Shown: in pieces, positions 10,561 through 18,206 of the stretch
Layout: each line of letters starts with the position of its first letter
How positions within the stretch are numbered: the first letter of the stretch is position 1
Source of the DNA: Achromobacter spanius
Lineage (GTDB): Bacteria > Pseudomonadota > Gammaproteobacteria > Burkholderiales > Burkholderiaceae_B
Reading direction: 5' to 3'
NCBI RefSeq assembly: GCF_029637605.1
Contig: NZ_CP121261.1
Coordinates: forward strand, 4,650,001 to 4,714,000
Length of the DNA: 64,000 nucleotides
Notes under the pieces: generated by a model
What the model saw: only the letters and a program-made list of their open reading frames with translations
The model's database searches: none
Told to the model about the DNA's origin: nothing
Program-made: the position numbers and the translations under genes

Positions 10561-11319
10561 TCAGGAAGTTGCCGGAGGGTTGTTGCCCGGCGGCGGGCTC
10601 GCGGGCGAATCCGATTCTGTCGCGGCGGCGGGTTTCTTGCGCGGCCGGCCGCGCTGGCCGGGAGCCACGCGCCGGCTGGCGGTATGTGCCAGGCTGGCAA
10701 TGAAGCTGGGTCCGCCCAATGCCCACTGGCCAGATACGGCTTGATCGATGCGTTGGGATTCTTCCCGCGACAAGCCGTCTTGCAGGCGCTTGCGGTAATT
10801 GGCCTGCCGGTCGAACGGCGTGTTGCCGCAAGCCCAGTAATCCGCGTGGTCGGACTGCCATTGCGCGGGCGCGGCGGTGGTGTTGCCGGTGTGGCTGGAC
10901 GCTGAAGACCAAGGCCAGGAATCCGGGTCTTGCGACGCGCCGCTGCGCACGGGATACGTTTCCAGCCAGACCAGTGCGGGCAGCACCCAGGCGCCCGGTT
11001 CCAGCAAAGCGGACCGGTAACGCCCCGCGAAGACCCTGCCACCGCGCAGGCGAGCGGCCAAGTTGCGGCCCAGCGTCTGCATCAAGCGGGGCAAGCCTTC
11101 TTCGTCGGCGGGCGTAGCCAACAGCAGGATGCGGTCGTTGGCCAACAGCCAGCCGTGGACCGACACCCGATGGCGTTGAGCGGATTCGCCCAGCCAGGTG
11201 GCCAATTGGTTCAGGATGTCGGCGGGCGCGGGTTGAGACGGCGCGGCCAGCGGCGAAATGAAATTGGCCTGCACCAGTTGGGGCAGCCCAGGGGCGTACA
11301 GACGGGGCAGACGGGCCAT
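10561..11319 (-). CDS. RAYT / Y1 (IS200-like) transposase homologue with missing catalytic motifs
   Basis: 252-residue protein whose opening, MARLPRLYAPGLPQLVQANF, matches the start of REP-associated tyrosine transposases (usual form MARLPR-VxPGxPHHVxQRGN). The segment HGWLLANDRILLLATP aligns with the family HAYVLMPNHVHLLVTP motif, but the HxH metal-binding pair is replaced by D-R-I, and the helix that normally carries the catalytic Tyr reads LGRNLAARLRGG without it. WPWSSASSH matches the conserved W-WSSxxxH block. The C-terminus is a basic and proline-rich tail (RRVAPGQRGRPRKKPA), possibly DNA binding. The reading frame is intact, so the protein may be domesticated rather than decaying. No IS ends flank it. 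Confidence 0.75.
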   Translation of the reverse strand: MARLPRLYAPGLPQLVQANFISPLAAPSQPAPADILNQLATWLGESAQRHRVSVHGWLLANDRILLLATPADEEGLPRLMQTLGRNLAARLRGGRVFAGRYRSALLEPGAWVLPALVWLETYPVRSGASQDPDSWPWSSASSHTGNTTAAPAQWQSDHADYWACGNTPFDRQANYRKRLQDGLSREESQRIDQAVSGQWALGGPSFIASLAHTASRRVAPGQRGRPRKKPAAATESDSPASPPPGNNPPATS

Positions 11320-11550
11320 AGTGTCAGGGCTTGCGTATCTGGAAGAACGGGTTGTCTTCGCTCACGGTATATAAATAGTGCCACGATGGGCGCTGGTCAA
11401 GTACCGTGATCACAATATGGGCACGGAATCGCTTTTTTTTGTCGTCCGGCCGGTATGCAGCGCAGGTTAACATTCGGCGACGGAACGTCGTACCGTGGAT
11501 ATACCCTAACCCGTCGACGCATTTTTCATCCCCCCGACCGGAGAACGTCC

Positions 11551-12417
11551 ATGCCCGTGGCCCTGGAACTCATTTCCCAGCATCGCTGCTTTGGCGGTAC
11601 GCAGCGCTACTACCGCCATGAGTCCGCCCAGATCGGCCTGCCCATGCGTTTTTCGGTCTTCGTACCGCCCCAGGCCGAGCAAGGCCCCGTGCCCGTGCTG
11701 TTCTTTCTGGCAGGCCTGACCTGCACCGAAGAGACCTTCATGATCAAGGCCGGGGCGCAGCGGTTGGCGGCGGAACTGGGCGTCATGCTGGTGGCGCCGG
11801 ACACCAGCCCGCGCGGCGCCAACGTGCCCGGCGAAGACGAAAGCTGGGATCTGGGCACCGGCGCGGGTTTCTATGTGGATGCCGTCACGCCGGCCTGGCG
11901 CGACCACTACCGCATGTATAGCTACGTGACCGAAGAACTGCACGCTATCGTCACGGGCGACACCCTGCCGGGCGATGCGTCGCGCACCGGCATTTTCGGA
12001 CATTCCATGGGCGGCCATGGCGCGCTGGTGCTGGCGCTGCGCAACCCCGGAAAATTCCGGTCGGTGTCGGCTTTTGCGCCGATCGCCGCGCCCAGCCAGT
12101 GCCCGTGGGGCAAGAAGGCGTTTGGCGCCTACCTGGGCGACAACCCCGCCGAATGGGCCGCGTATGACGCGGCCTCGCTGATGCAGGGGCTGAAGCAGCC
12201 TTTTCCGGGCGGCATCCTCATCGACCAGGGCGAATCCGACCAATTCCTGGCCGAACAGTTGTATCCCGAGGTGTTCGAAGCCGCCTGCGCCACCGCTGGC
12301 CAACCCCTCACCCTGCGCCGCCAGCCCGGCTATGACCACGGCTATTACTTCATCTCGACCTTCATCGAAGATCACATCCGGTTTCACGTCGAGCGCCTTG
12401 GAAAACCGGCGGGGTGA
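11551..12417 (+). CDS. fghA: S-formylglutathione hydrolase
   Basis: Cytosolic esterase-D family serine hydrolase of 288 residues that cleaves S-formylglutathione to formate and glutathione, the last step of glutathione-dependent formaldehyde detoxification. The nucleophile elbow is GHSMGGHGAL (Ser near residue 150). The catalytic Asp lies in DQGESDQFL and the His in YDHGYYF near the C-terminus. FFLAGLTCTEETFMIKAG is the conserved oxyanion-side block. The chosen ATG (MPVALELISQ) follows GGAGAACGTCC; the frame remains open upstream but lacks family similarity. No formaldehyde dehydrogenase gene is adjacent. A GC-rich palindrome (12438-12457) lies just downstream. Confidence 0.95.
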   Translation: MPVALELISQHRCFGGTQRYYRHESAQIGLPMRFSVFVPPQAEQGPVPVLFFLAGLTCTEETFMIKAGAQRLAAELGVMLVAPDTSPRGANVPGEDESWDLGTGAGFYVDAVTPAWRDHYRMYSYVTEELHAIVTGDTLPGDASRTGIFGHSMGGHGALVLALRNPGKFRSVSAFAPIAAPSQCPWGKKAFGAYLGDNPAEWAAYDAASLMQGLKQPFPGGILIDQGESDQFLAEQLYPEVFEAACATAGQPLTLRRQPGYDHGYYFISTFIEDHIRFHVERLGKPAG

Positions 12418-12437
12418 AAGCCCGCTTCTATACTGGG

Positions 12438-12457
12438 GAGCCTGCCGCGGCAGGCTC
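12438..12457. other. 20-bp perfect GC-rich palindrome between fghA and the next gene
   Basis: GAGCCTGCCGCGGCAGGCTC is fully self-complementary and lies 20 bp past the fghA stop. It lacks a T tract on either strand, so it is a poor intrinsic terminator. It could be a transcript-stabilising hairpin or a protein site. Confidence 0.35.
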
Positions 12458-12515
12458 GCGGCGCCCTGGGCGCATCGGGTCATGAGCCGCGGTGCGCTAT
12501 ATAGGAACGCCTGAC

Positions 12516-13205
12516 TTGATCAACGGTATTGCTCCCTTCGTCTGGATCCTTCTGGGCGCCGTCGTCGTCCTGCTGCCCGGCCTTGTCATGCTGCTAAGCC
12601 GTGGCGGCCCGCGTGACGAGCGCGGCCGCAAGATGTTCCAGTTTCGTCCGGTACGCCGTCTGTTCGGCCTGATGCTGGTGTTGCTGGGATGTGTTTCCGG
12701 GCTGCTGGCCTTGTCGCTGGTGCAGTTTTACAAGCTGACCACGGACGAATCCGTGGCTCGGGTCGAGGTTCGCCAGCAGGCCGAAGGGCAGTTCCAACTG
12801 ACTACCTCCGGGCCGGGTACGGAGCCCAGGCAATACGTGCTGTATGGCGACCAATGGCAGATCGACGCCCGGGTTGTGCGGTGGAAGCTGCCGGCGCTGA
12901 TGGCGGGTGTGCCGCCGTTGTACCGCCTTGAGCGCTTGTCAGGGCGCCACAGCGACATCGCGCGTGAAGCGACCGGCACCAGGTCCGTCCACGCGCTGGA
13001 CGATTGGCCCGCACCCGATCTCGGATCCCTGAAGAAGAGTTTTCCGAACTGGTTTCCCTTCGTCGATGTCCAATTTGGTAGCGCCGCCTACATGCCGATG
13101 TTCGACGGCGCGAAGTACCAGGTGTTCATGGACCCGCGCGGCGCCTTGTTCATCCGGCCGGATGGCGAGGCCACGGCAGACGGTTTGAAGCGTCTGGGCT
13201 GGTAG
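12516..13205 (+). CDS. Conserved membrane-anchored protein of unknown function
   Basis: 229-residue protein with two N-terminal transmembrane helices (PFVWILLGAVVVLLPGLVML and LFGLMLVLLGCVSGLLALSL) separated by a short basic loop, then a soluble domain of about 160 residues rich in beta strand. I recall related proteobacterial sequences labelled 'cation/multidrug efflux pump', but nothing here supports a pump: two helices and no transporter motif. A TTG start preceded by AGGAA fits best; a GTG lies 24 bp upstream. It sits alone between fghA and rpoH. Function unknown. Confidence 0.75.
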   Translation: MINGIAPFVWILLGAVVVLLPGLVMLLSRGGPRDERGRKMFQFRPVRRLFGLMLVLLGCVSGLLALSLVQFYKLTTDESVARVEVRQQAEGQFQLTTSGPGTEPRQYVLYGDQWQIDARVVRWKLPALMAGVPPLYRLERLSGRHSDIAREATGTRSVHALDDWPAPDLGSLKKSFPNWFPFVDVQFGSAAYMPMFDGAKYQVFMDPRGALFIRPDGEATADGLKRLGW

Positions 13206-13286
13206 CGCCTTTTGGCCTGATCGGTGCGTCAGAAAAAATGGGGACGCGCCATAAACTTGAAACTTTGACGCGGCGCAATAGTCGTA

Positions 13287-13313
13287 TTAGCACTCCCTTT
13301 ACTAGAGTGCTAA
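13287..13313. promoter_or_regulatory. CIRCE operator (HrcA-binding site) upstream of rpoH
   Basis: TTAGCACTC, nine bases (CCTTTACTA), then GAGTGCTAA: a perfect match to the 9-9-9 CIRCE consensus bound by the heat-shock repressor HrcA. It lies 46 bp upstream of the rpoH start codon, so HrcA probably represses rpoH directly. A CTTGAA box at 13256-13261, resembling a sigma-32 minus-35 element, lies upstream, but I cannot pair it with a convincing minus-10. Confidence 0.93.
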
Positions 13314-13359
13314 CATCGAATCCATGTCGCTATCCCTTCGCTTTCCGGAGACCCCCGCT

Positions 13360-14244
13360 ATGAAGCAACCCAGTACCTCGTTGGCCGCGTCTGGCAACGC
13401 TCTGGCGTTGGCCATTGCCAATCCGGGCGCACTTGGCACGATCGACGCGTACATTTCCACGGTAAACCGCTTGCCGGTTCTGTCGGCAGAGCGTGAAACC
13501 GAGCTGGGCCGTCGCTTGCGCGACCAGGAAGACCTGGGTGCCGCGCGCGAACTGATTCTGTCGCACCTGCGCCTGGTGGTGTCGGTTGCGCGCCAGTATC
13601 TGGGCTACGGTTTGCCCCACGCCGACCTTATCCAGGAAGGCAATGTTGGCCTGATGAAAGCCGTGAAGCGCTTCGACCCTGAACGCGGCGTGCGCCTGGT
13701 GTCGTTTGCCGTGCACTGGATCAAGGCCGAAATCCACGAATACATCATCCGCAACTGGCGTCTGGTCAAGGTGGCTACCACCAAGGCCCAGCGCAAGCTG
13801 TTCTTCAATCTGCGCAGCATGCGCCCCGACGGCCAGACGCTGGACCCCGACCAGGTCGATCACATCGCCCGCGAGCTCAACGTGCGCCGCGAAGATGTCA
13901 GCGAAATGGAAGTGCGCTTGTCCGGGCGCGAGATGTCGCTCGAAAATCAGGATGACGATGACGACAGCTATGCGCCCATCGCCTATCTGTCCGACGATGG
14001 CCGCCAGGAACCCACGCGGGTGCTGGAACGCGCCGCGCGCGACCAGCTTCAAAGCACTGGCCTGACCGGCGCCCTGGATGCGCTGGACGCCCGTTCGCGC
14101 CGCATCGTCGAGGCGCGCTGGCTGCAGGATGACGGCGGCGCCACGCTGCATGAACTGGCGCAAGAGTTCGGCGTATCCGCCGAGCGCATCCGCCAGATCG
14201 AAGCCGCTGCGCTGAAGAAAATGCGCGGCAATCTGGCTTCCTGA
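13360..14244 (+). CDS. rpoH: RNA polymerase sigma factor RpoH (sigma-32)
   Basis: Heat-shock sigma factor of 294 residues. Region 2 shows LILSHLRLVVSVARQYLGYG, the HADLIQEGNVGLMKAVKRFDP core-binding block, and region 2.4 VSFAVHWIKAEIHEYIIRNW. The RpoH box follows as VKVATTKAQRKLFFNLRS. Region 4 ends in LHELAQEFGVSAERIRQIEA, the minus-35-recognising HTH. The ATG giving MKQPSTSL is preceded by GGAG at a 9-base spacing; an upstream ATG at 13324 has none. A perfect CIRCE element lies upstream and an intrinsic terminator downstream, so the gene is a single unit. Confidence 0.97.
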   Translation: MKQPSTSLAASGNALALAIANPGALGTIDAYISTVNRLPVLSAERETELGRRLRDQEDLGAARELILSHLRLVVSVARQYLGYGLPHADLIQEGNVGLMKAVKRFDPERGVRLVSFAVHWIKAEIHEYIIRNWRLVKVATTKAQRKLFFNLRSMRPDGQTLDPDQVDHIARELNVRREDVSEMEVRLSGREMSLENQDDDDDSYAPIAYLSDDGRQEPTRVLERAARDQLQSTGLTGALDALDARSRRIVEARWLQDDGGATLHELAQEFGVSAERIRQIEAAALKKMRGNLAS

Positions 14245-14277
14245 ATGGTTGACTGATTTGCTGGGTAAGCCAGAGCT

Positions 14278-14302
14278 GGGCCGCGCAAGCGGCCCTTTTC
14301 TT
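14278..14302 (+). terminator. Rho-independent terminator of rpoH
   Basis: GGGCCGC (14278-14284), loop GCAA, GCGGCCC (14289-14295), then TTTTCTTT. It lies 33 bp past the rpoH stop. The same GGGCCGC-N4-GCGGCCC stem recurs downstream of glmS. Confidence 0.9.
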
Positions 14303-14404
14303 TGCGCGGCGATTCTTGCGTGTAGCCCCGACAATAAGGGCGCCAATAAATTGATACAAATTCGCCGCTAAATTTCGGGCTCTTGCAGAAACTTAATAAA
14401 GAGA

Positions 14405-14548
14405 GCGCCGCCTAAGTTCATGTAGACCGCGAACTTTAGGTAGTTTGCAGTCTTGCCATCCGTCTCGGCTTCTCCTCTTTCCCCTCCCCTATGAGACGGA
14501 TGCTTGCGGGGCACCACATATATTCATATATCTGGTGCCCCGATTTTT
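14405..14548 (+). ncRNA. Candidate small RNA with a C/U-rich hairpin loop
   Basis: Three hairpins stand in a row in a gene-free stretch. H1 is CCTAAGTTC (14411-14419) with GAACTTTAGG (14431-14440), one bulge. H2 is a perfect 9-bp stem ATCCGTCTC / GAGACGGAT (14458-14466, 14493-14501) whose 26-base loop contains CTTCTCCTCTTTCCCCTCCC, complementary to Shine-Dalgarno sequences. H3 is a perfect 9-bp stem GGGGCACCA / TGGTGCCCC (14508-14516, 14533-14541) followed by TTTTT. The T tract is only on the plus-strand side, so H3 is oriented to end a plus-strand transcript, not cpdA. rpoH already has its own terminator, so a separate promoter is implied. TAATAA at 14395-14400 is a possible but weak minus-10, and the 5' end is a guess. 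Confidence 0.6.
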
Positions 14549-15383
14549 ATGCGGCTTGCGCGTCGTCCGGCGCCAGCGCCGTGTGCCACAGCGCGTCCTG
14601 TACGCGGCGCACCCCAGTGGCCATCGATCCATCCTGATAGAGCTTGATCCAGCGGTAGCCTGGCGCCAGGTTGTCGACCACATGCTTGCCGTCGCGAATG
14701 CTGAACTGGAAGCAGGTCGATGGCGTGGCCAGCATGCGCAGGTTGTGCCGGCGGCGGTCGAATTCGTGATGGACATGGCCCCACAGCAGTACGCGCGCCT
14801 GCGGCCAGCGCGTCAGCCGCTTGAACAGCGCCTGCGGGTTGTCGATCATCATCGAGTCGTGCCAATGGCTGTCGATCTGCATGGGGTTGTGGTGCATGGC
14901 GATCAGCGTGTGGCGCCCGGGCTCGGCGGCGAGCGCCGCCTCCAGCATGTCCAACTGGCTGTCGGGCAAGTGGCCGGCATTGGAGCCAGGCACCGTGGTG
15001 TCCAGCGTGACGACGCGCCAGGCACCCACATCCGTTACGGGCACTGACCATTGCGGCAGCTCTTGTCGCATCACGGCCGGCTGGTCGTGGTTGCCCGGCA
15101 GGCAACGGATCTGCGCGCCCGACAACACGCCGGCCTGGCCAAGAATGGCGGCAAAGCGTTGGTAGGCGGCGGCTTCGCCGTCTTGCGACAAGTCGCCCGT
15201 GGCCAGCAACAGGTCGGGACGTTTGCCGTCGGCTTCAATCTGGCGCAACACCGCGCGCAGGCTGGCGTCGGTGTTAACGCCCAGCATCGCGGTGTCGGGT
15301 TCGCCGAACAAATGGCTGTCGGTCAACTGGACGAGCATGGCGGGCGCGTCGTGACGGCGGGCCAGAGAGTGGACGCGTGGCAA
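14547..15383 (-). CDS. cpdA: 3',5'-cyclic-AMP phosphodiesterase
   Basis: Calcineurin-like metallophosphoesterase of 278 residues that hydrolyses cAMP to AMP. All metal-ligand motifs are present: QLTDSHLF (the DxH), LLATGDLSQDG, CLPGNHDQP, IAMHHNP and LWGHVHHEF, in the CpdA spacing. CpdA proteins carry a short N-terminal extension before the first motif. Here a TTG start preceded by AGGAG at 6 bases fits, while an ATG at 15338 would also leave the domain whole. The gene is divergent from the CPA1 antiporter, which has a cNMP-binding-like domain, a suggestive pairing. Its 3' end touches the small-RNA candidate's terminator on the other strand. Confidence 0.93.
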   Translation of the reverse strand: MPRVHSLARRHDAPAMLVQLTDSHLFGEPDTAMLGVNTDASLRAVLRQIEADGKRPDLLLATGDLSQDGEAAAYQRFAAILGQAGVLSGAQIRCLPGNHDQPAVMRQELPQWSVPVTDVGAWRVVTLDTTVPGSNAGHLPDSQLDMLEAALAAEPGRHTLIAMHHNPMQIDSHWHDSMMIDNPQALFKRLTRWPQARVLLWGHVHHEFDRRRHNLRMLATPSTCFQFSIRDGKHVVDNLAPGYRWIKLYQDGSMATGVRRVQDALWHTALAPDDAQAA

Positions 15384-15571
15384 GTGCCGCTCCTGCGTAG
15401 TTTGTACGTTTGCACATTACCCAAAAAACAGGGCGCGGCGCGTATCAGCAGCGGCACCTAGGGTAACGAAACGTGCATTCTCTACGATTCCCCACAGTTT
15501 CCAGGCCTGCGTTGCTGAAAAATGCCGCTATTCTTGTCGCACCTCTCACTGCTCGGGACGTGGCAATACCC

Positions 15572-18205
15572 ATGGATGTAGGATTTCTCGTATTCGGCTT
15601 GGCCGGATTGCTCACACTGGTCTGCTTTATGCCGCCGCTGGCCGGCCGGCTAAAGCTGCCCTATTCGGTATTGCTGGCTATTGTTGGTTGCTTGCTGGGT
15701 ATCGTCATCCACGTCCATGGTTGGGCACCCAGCTGGATCGGAGATTTTCTCGATTCACTGGAAAGCTTTGAGATCTCGTCCGAAACCTTCTTGATGGTGT
15801 TCCTGCCGGTGCTGCTGTTCGAGACCGCGCTGGCCATGAACGTGCGCCGCCTGATGGATGACATCGGCCCCATTCTGATGATGGCGATTGTGGCCGTCGT
15901 GGTGTGCACCGTGGTGGTGGGGCTGACGCTGGACCTGATTTCGTCTTATGGGCTGGTGGTCTGCCTGCTGTTGGGCGCCATTGTGGCGACGACGGACCCG
16001 GTCGCCGTGGTGGGCATATTCCGGGAAGTGGGCGCGCCCAAGCGGCTGACGACGCTGGTCGAAGGCGAAAGCCTGTTCAACGATGCCGCGTCCATCGCCC
16101 TGTACTCCGTGCTGTTGGCCGTGCTGAGCGGCCACGGCGAACTCACCGTCAGCGGCATCTTCAACGACTTCATCGTGCACTTCATCGGAGGTGGCGTCGC
16201 GGGCTTTGCGATGGGGCGGCTGGCCTGCTTCCTGTTCGCCTGGCTGCGCGGCTTTCCCACGGCCGAGATCACGCTGACGTTGACGCTGGCCTACCTGTCC
16301 TTCTTCATCTCGGAACACTATCTGAACGTGTCGGGCGTGGTTGCCACCGTGATTGCGGGTCTGGTCGTGGGCTCCACCGGCCGCACGCGCATGTCGCCCA
16401 CCACCTTCGAATACCTGGCCAGCGCCTGGGGGCAATTCGGCTTCTGGGCCAATTCCCTGATCTTCCTGTTCGCGGCGATGCTGATCCCCAAGCTGATGGC
16501 GGCCGCCGACTGGCAGGAACTGCTGTTGGTGGCCGTGGTGTTCGTCGCGACCCTGGTCGCTCGGGCCATCGTTGTTTTCGGGCTGTTGCCCCTGCTGGGG
16601 CTGACGCGCCTGGGCACCAAGGTCAGCAACCCGTACAAGGTGGTGATGCTGTGGGGCGGACTGCGCGGCGCCGTGTCGCTGGCGCTGGCTCTGGCGGTGA
16701 CCGAGCAGACGGGCGTGCCCGAAGAGGCGCGCCAATTCATCGCGGTGGCGACCACCAGCTATGTGCTGCTGACGCTCTTTATCAATGGCATCAGCCTGCG
16801 GCCGTTGATCCGCATGCTGGGCCTGAACCAACTGTCTTCTGTGGAACGCACCATCCGCAACCAGGCGCTGGCGGTGGCGCTGGAAGACTTGCAGGACAAG
16901 ACGGACGAGGTGGCCAAGACCGAACATATCGGCACCGAAGTGCGCGACCGGATCCGCGCGGTGTTCGACGCCAGCCTGACCAGCGTGCACGATGGCCAGG
17001 TCAGCCAGATGAGCGACGAGCAGCGCGTGGCCGTGGGCCTGGCCATCGTGGCGCAACGCGAAGAGGAAATGTTCTTCGACATCCTGAAGGCGCAGATCGT
17101 GGACTGGCGCATGGCCGAGACGTTGCTGGCGCGCGCCGAGCGGCTGGAAGACGCCATCCGCCTGGGCGGCGTGCCCGGCTTCGAACGCGCCATCGTGCAG
17201 GACGTGCGCTATTCCACCGCCTTCCGGCTGGCGCTGCGCATGCATTACGTGTTCGGCTTTCAAAGCTGGCTGGCGCGCGAACTGGGCCAGCGCTTTGCCA
17301 ATCTGATGAGCAAGCGGTCCGTCGCGCAACGACTGATTGTGTTCGCCCGGGAGCAGATCACGCCCTTGCTGGGCGAAGCCGCCACGCAGCGCATCGTGGC
17401 CCTGCACCAGCGCCGGCTGGACCTGATCGAAAACGCCATGCAGGCGTTGAACCTGCAATATCCGTCCTACGCGCTATGGCTGCAGGAAAGCTATCTGGGC
17501 CGCGTCGCGCGCGAGCTTGAGCGCATCCGCTACCGCGACATGCTTGAGCAATTCTTGATCAGCGGCGAGGTCTATGCAGACCTGATGGCGCAATTGAAGA
17601 GCCGCTGGGCGCATATCGACGCGCACCCGCCGCTGGATATTGAAATGAGCGCGGCCGAACTGATCAAGCGCGTGCCGCTGTTCGAGGGGCTGTCGCCGGA
17701 TTCACTGCGCGCCATCAGCAAGCTGCTCAAGCCGCGTCTGGCGCTGCCTGACCAGCGGGTCTTGACCCAGGGACGGCATGGCGAGGAAATGTGCTTTGTG
17801 GCGTCGGGCGCCGTGGCGGTGCACCTGCCCGACAACACCTTGATCGAGCTGGGCAGCGGCGAATTCTTTGGCGAACTTGGCCTGCTCGGAGAAAAGAACA
17901 TCACGCCCGAGGTGACGTCGTTGGGCTATAGCAAGCTGCTGATGCTGTCGTCGCGCGACTTCCATGCCCTCTTGGCCCGCGACGAGAATCTGCGTGAACG
18001 TATTCAGGTGGTGGCCAAGCAGCGCCTGCGCGCCATTGAGGTCTGGAAGCAGTTCTCGCAGGCATCGCACGCGGCGCCGGCCGCAACGCCCGCCCCCTCC
18101 TCGGCTCCAAGCCCGGCGCAGGCGGCGGAAGCGGCCGAAGCGGCGGGCGTGACACGTGAACCGGATCAGCCGGCGATCGATGCGCCGGGAACGGCGTCCC
18201 GCTGA
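15572..18205 (+). CDS. CPA1 family Na+(K+)/H+ antiporter with C-terminal cyclic-nucleotide-binding-like domain
   Basis: 877-residue inner-membrane protein. Residues about 1-410 form the monovalent cation:proton antiporter with some 12 helices and the exchange motifs ATTDPVAVVGIFREVGAP and VEGESLFNDAASIALYSV. A cytosolic helical region follows. Residues about 700-820 resemble a cNMP-binding domain (LFEGLSPDSLRAISKLL, then FFGELGLLGE). In that phosphate-binding cassette the usual conserved Arg is not evident (reads EKNITPEVTS), so nucleotide binding is uncertain. The C-terminus is Ala/Pro-rich. The ATG at MDVGFLVF is chosen; an upstream in-frame GTG is possible. Its stop is 1 bp from the convergent Nudix gene stop, so no terminator separates them. 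Confidence 0.88.
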   Translation: MDVGFLVFGLAGLLTLVCFMPPLAGRLKLPYSVLLAIVGCLLGIVIHVHGWAPSWIGDFLDSLESFEISSETFLMVFLPVLLFETALAMNVRRLMDDIGPILMMAIVAVVVCTVVVGLTLDLISSYGLVVCLLLGAIVATTDPVAVVGIFREVGAPKRLTTLVEGESLFNDAASIALYSVLLAVLSGHGELTVSGIFNDFIVHFIGGGVAGFAMGRLACFLFAWLRGFPTAEITLTLTLAYLSFFISEHYLNVSGVVATVIAGLVVGSTGRTRMSPTTFEYLASAWGQFGFWANSLIFLFAAMLIPKLMAAADWQELLLVAVVFVATLVARAIVVFGLLPLLGLTRLGTKVSNPYKVVMLWGGLRGAVSLALALAVTEQTGVPEEARQFIAVATTSYVLLTLFINGISLRPLIRMLGLNQLSSVERTIRNQALAVALEDLQDKTDEVAKTEHIGTEVRDRIRAVFDASLTSVHDGQVSQMSDEQRVAVGLAIVAQREEEMFFDILKAQIVDWRMAETLLARAERLEDAIRLGGVPGFERAIVQDVRYSTAFRLALRMHYVFGFQSWLARELGQRFANLMSKRSVAQRLIVFAREQITPLLGEAATQRIVALHQRRLDLIENAMQALNLQYPSYALWLQESYLGRVARELERIRYRDMLEQFLISGEVYADLMAQLKSRWAHIDAHPPLDIEMSAAELIKRVPLFEGLSPDSLRAISKLLKPRLALPDQRVLTQGRHGEEMCFVASGAVAVHLPDNTLIELGSGEFFGELGLLGEKNITPEVTSLGYSKLLMLSSRDFHALLARDENLRERIQVVAKQRLRAIEVWKQFSQASHAAPAATPAPSSAPSPAQAAEAAEAAGVTREPDQPAIDAPGTASR

Positions 18206-18206
18206 T

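Noticed and set aside
12516..13205. Annotation as a multidrug efflux pump
   Set aside because: Database labels of that sort exist for similar proteins, but there are only two helices and no transporter motif.
13256..13261. CTTGAA as the minus-35 of a sigma-32 promoter for rpoH
   Set aside because: No CCCCAT-like minus-10 stands at the needed distance, so I did not annotate it as a promoter.
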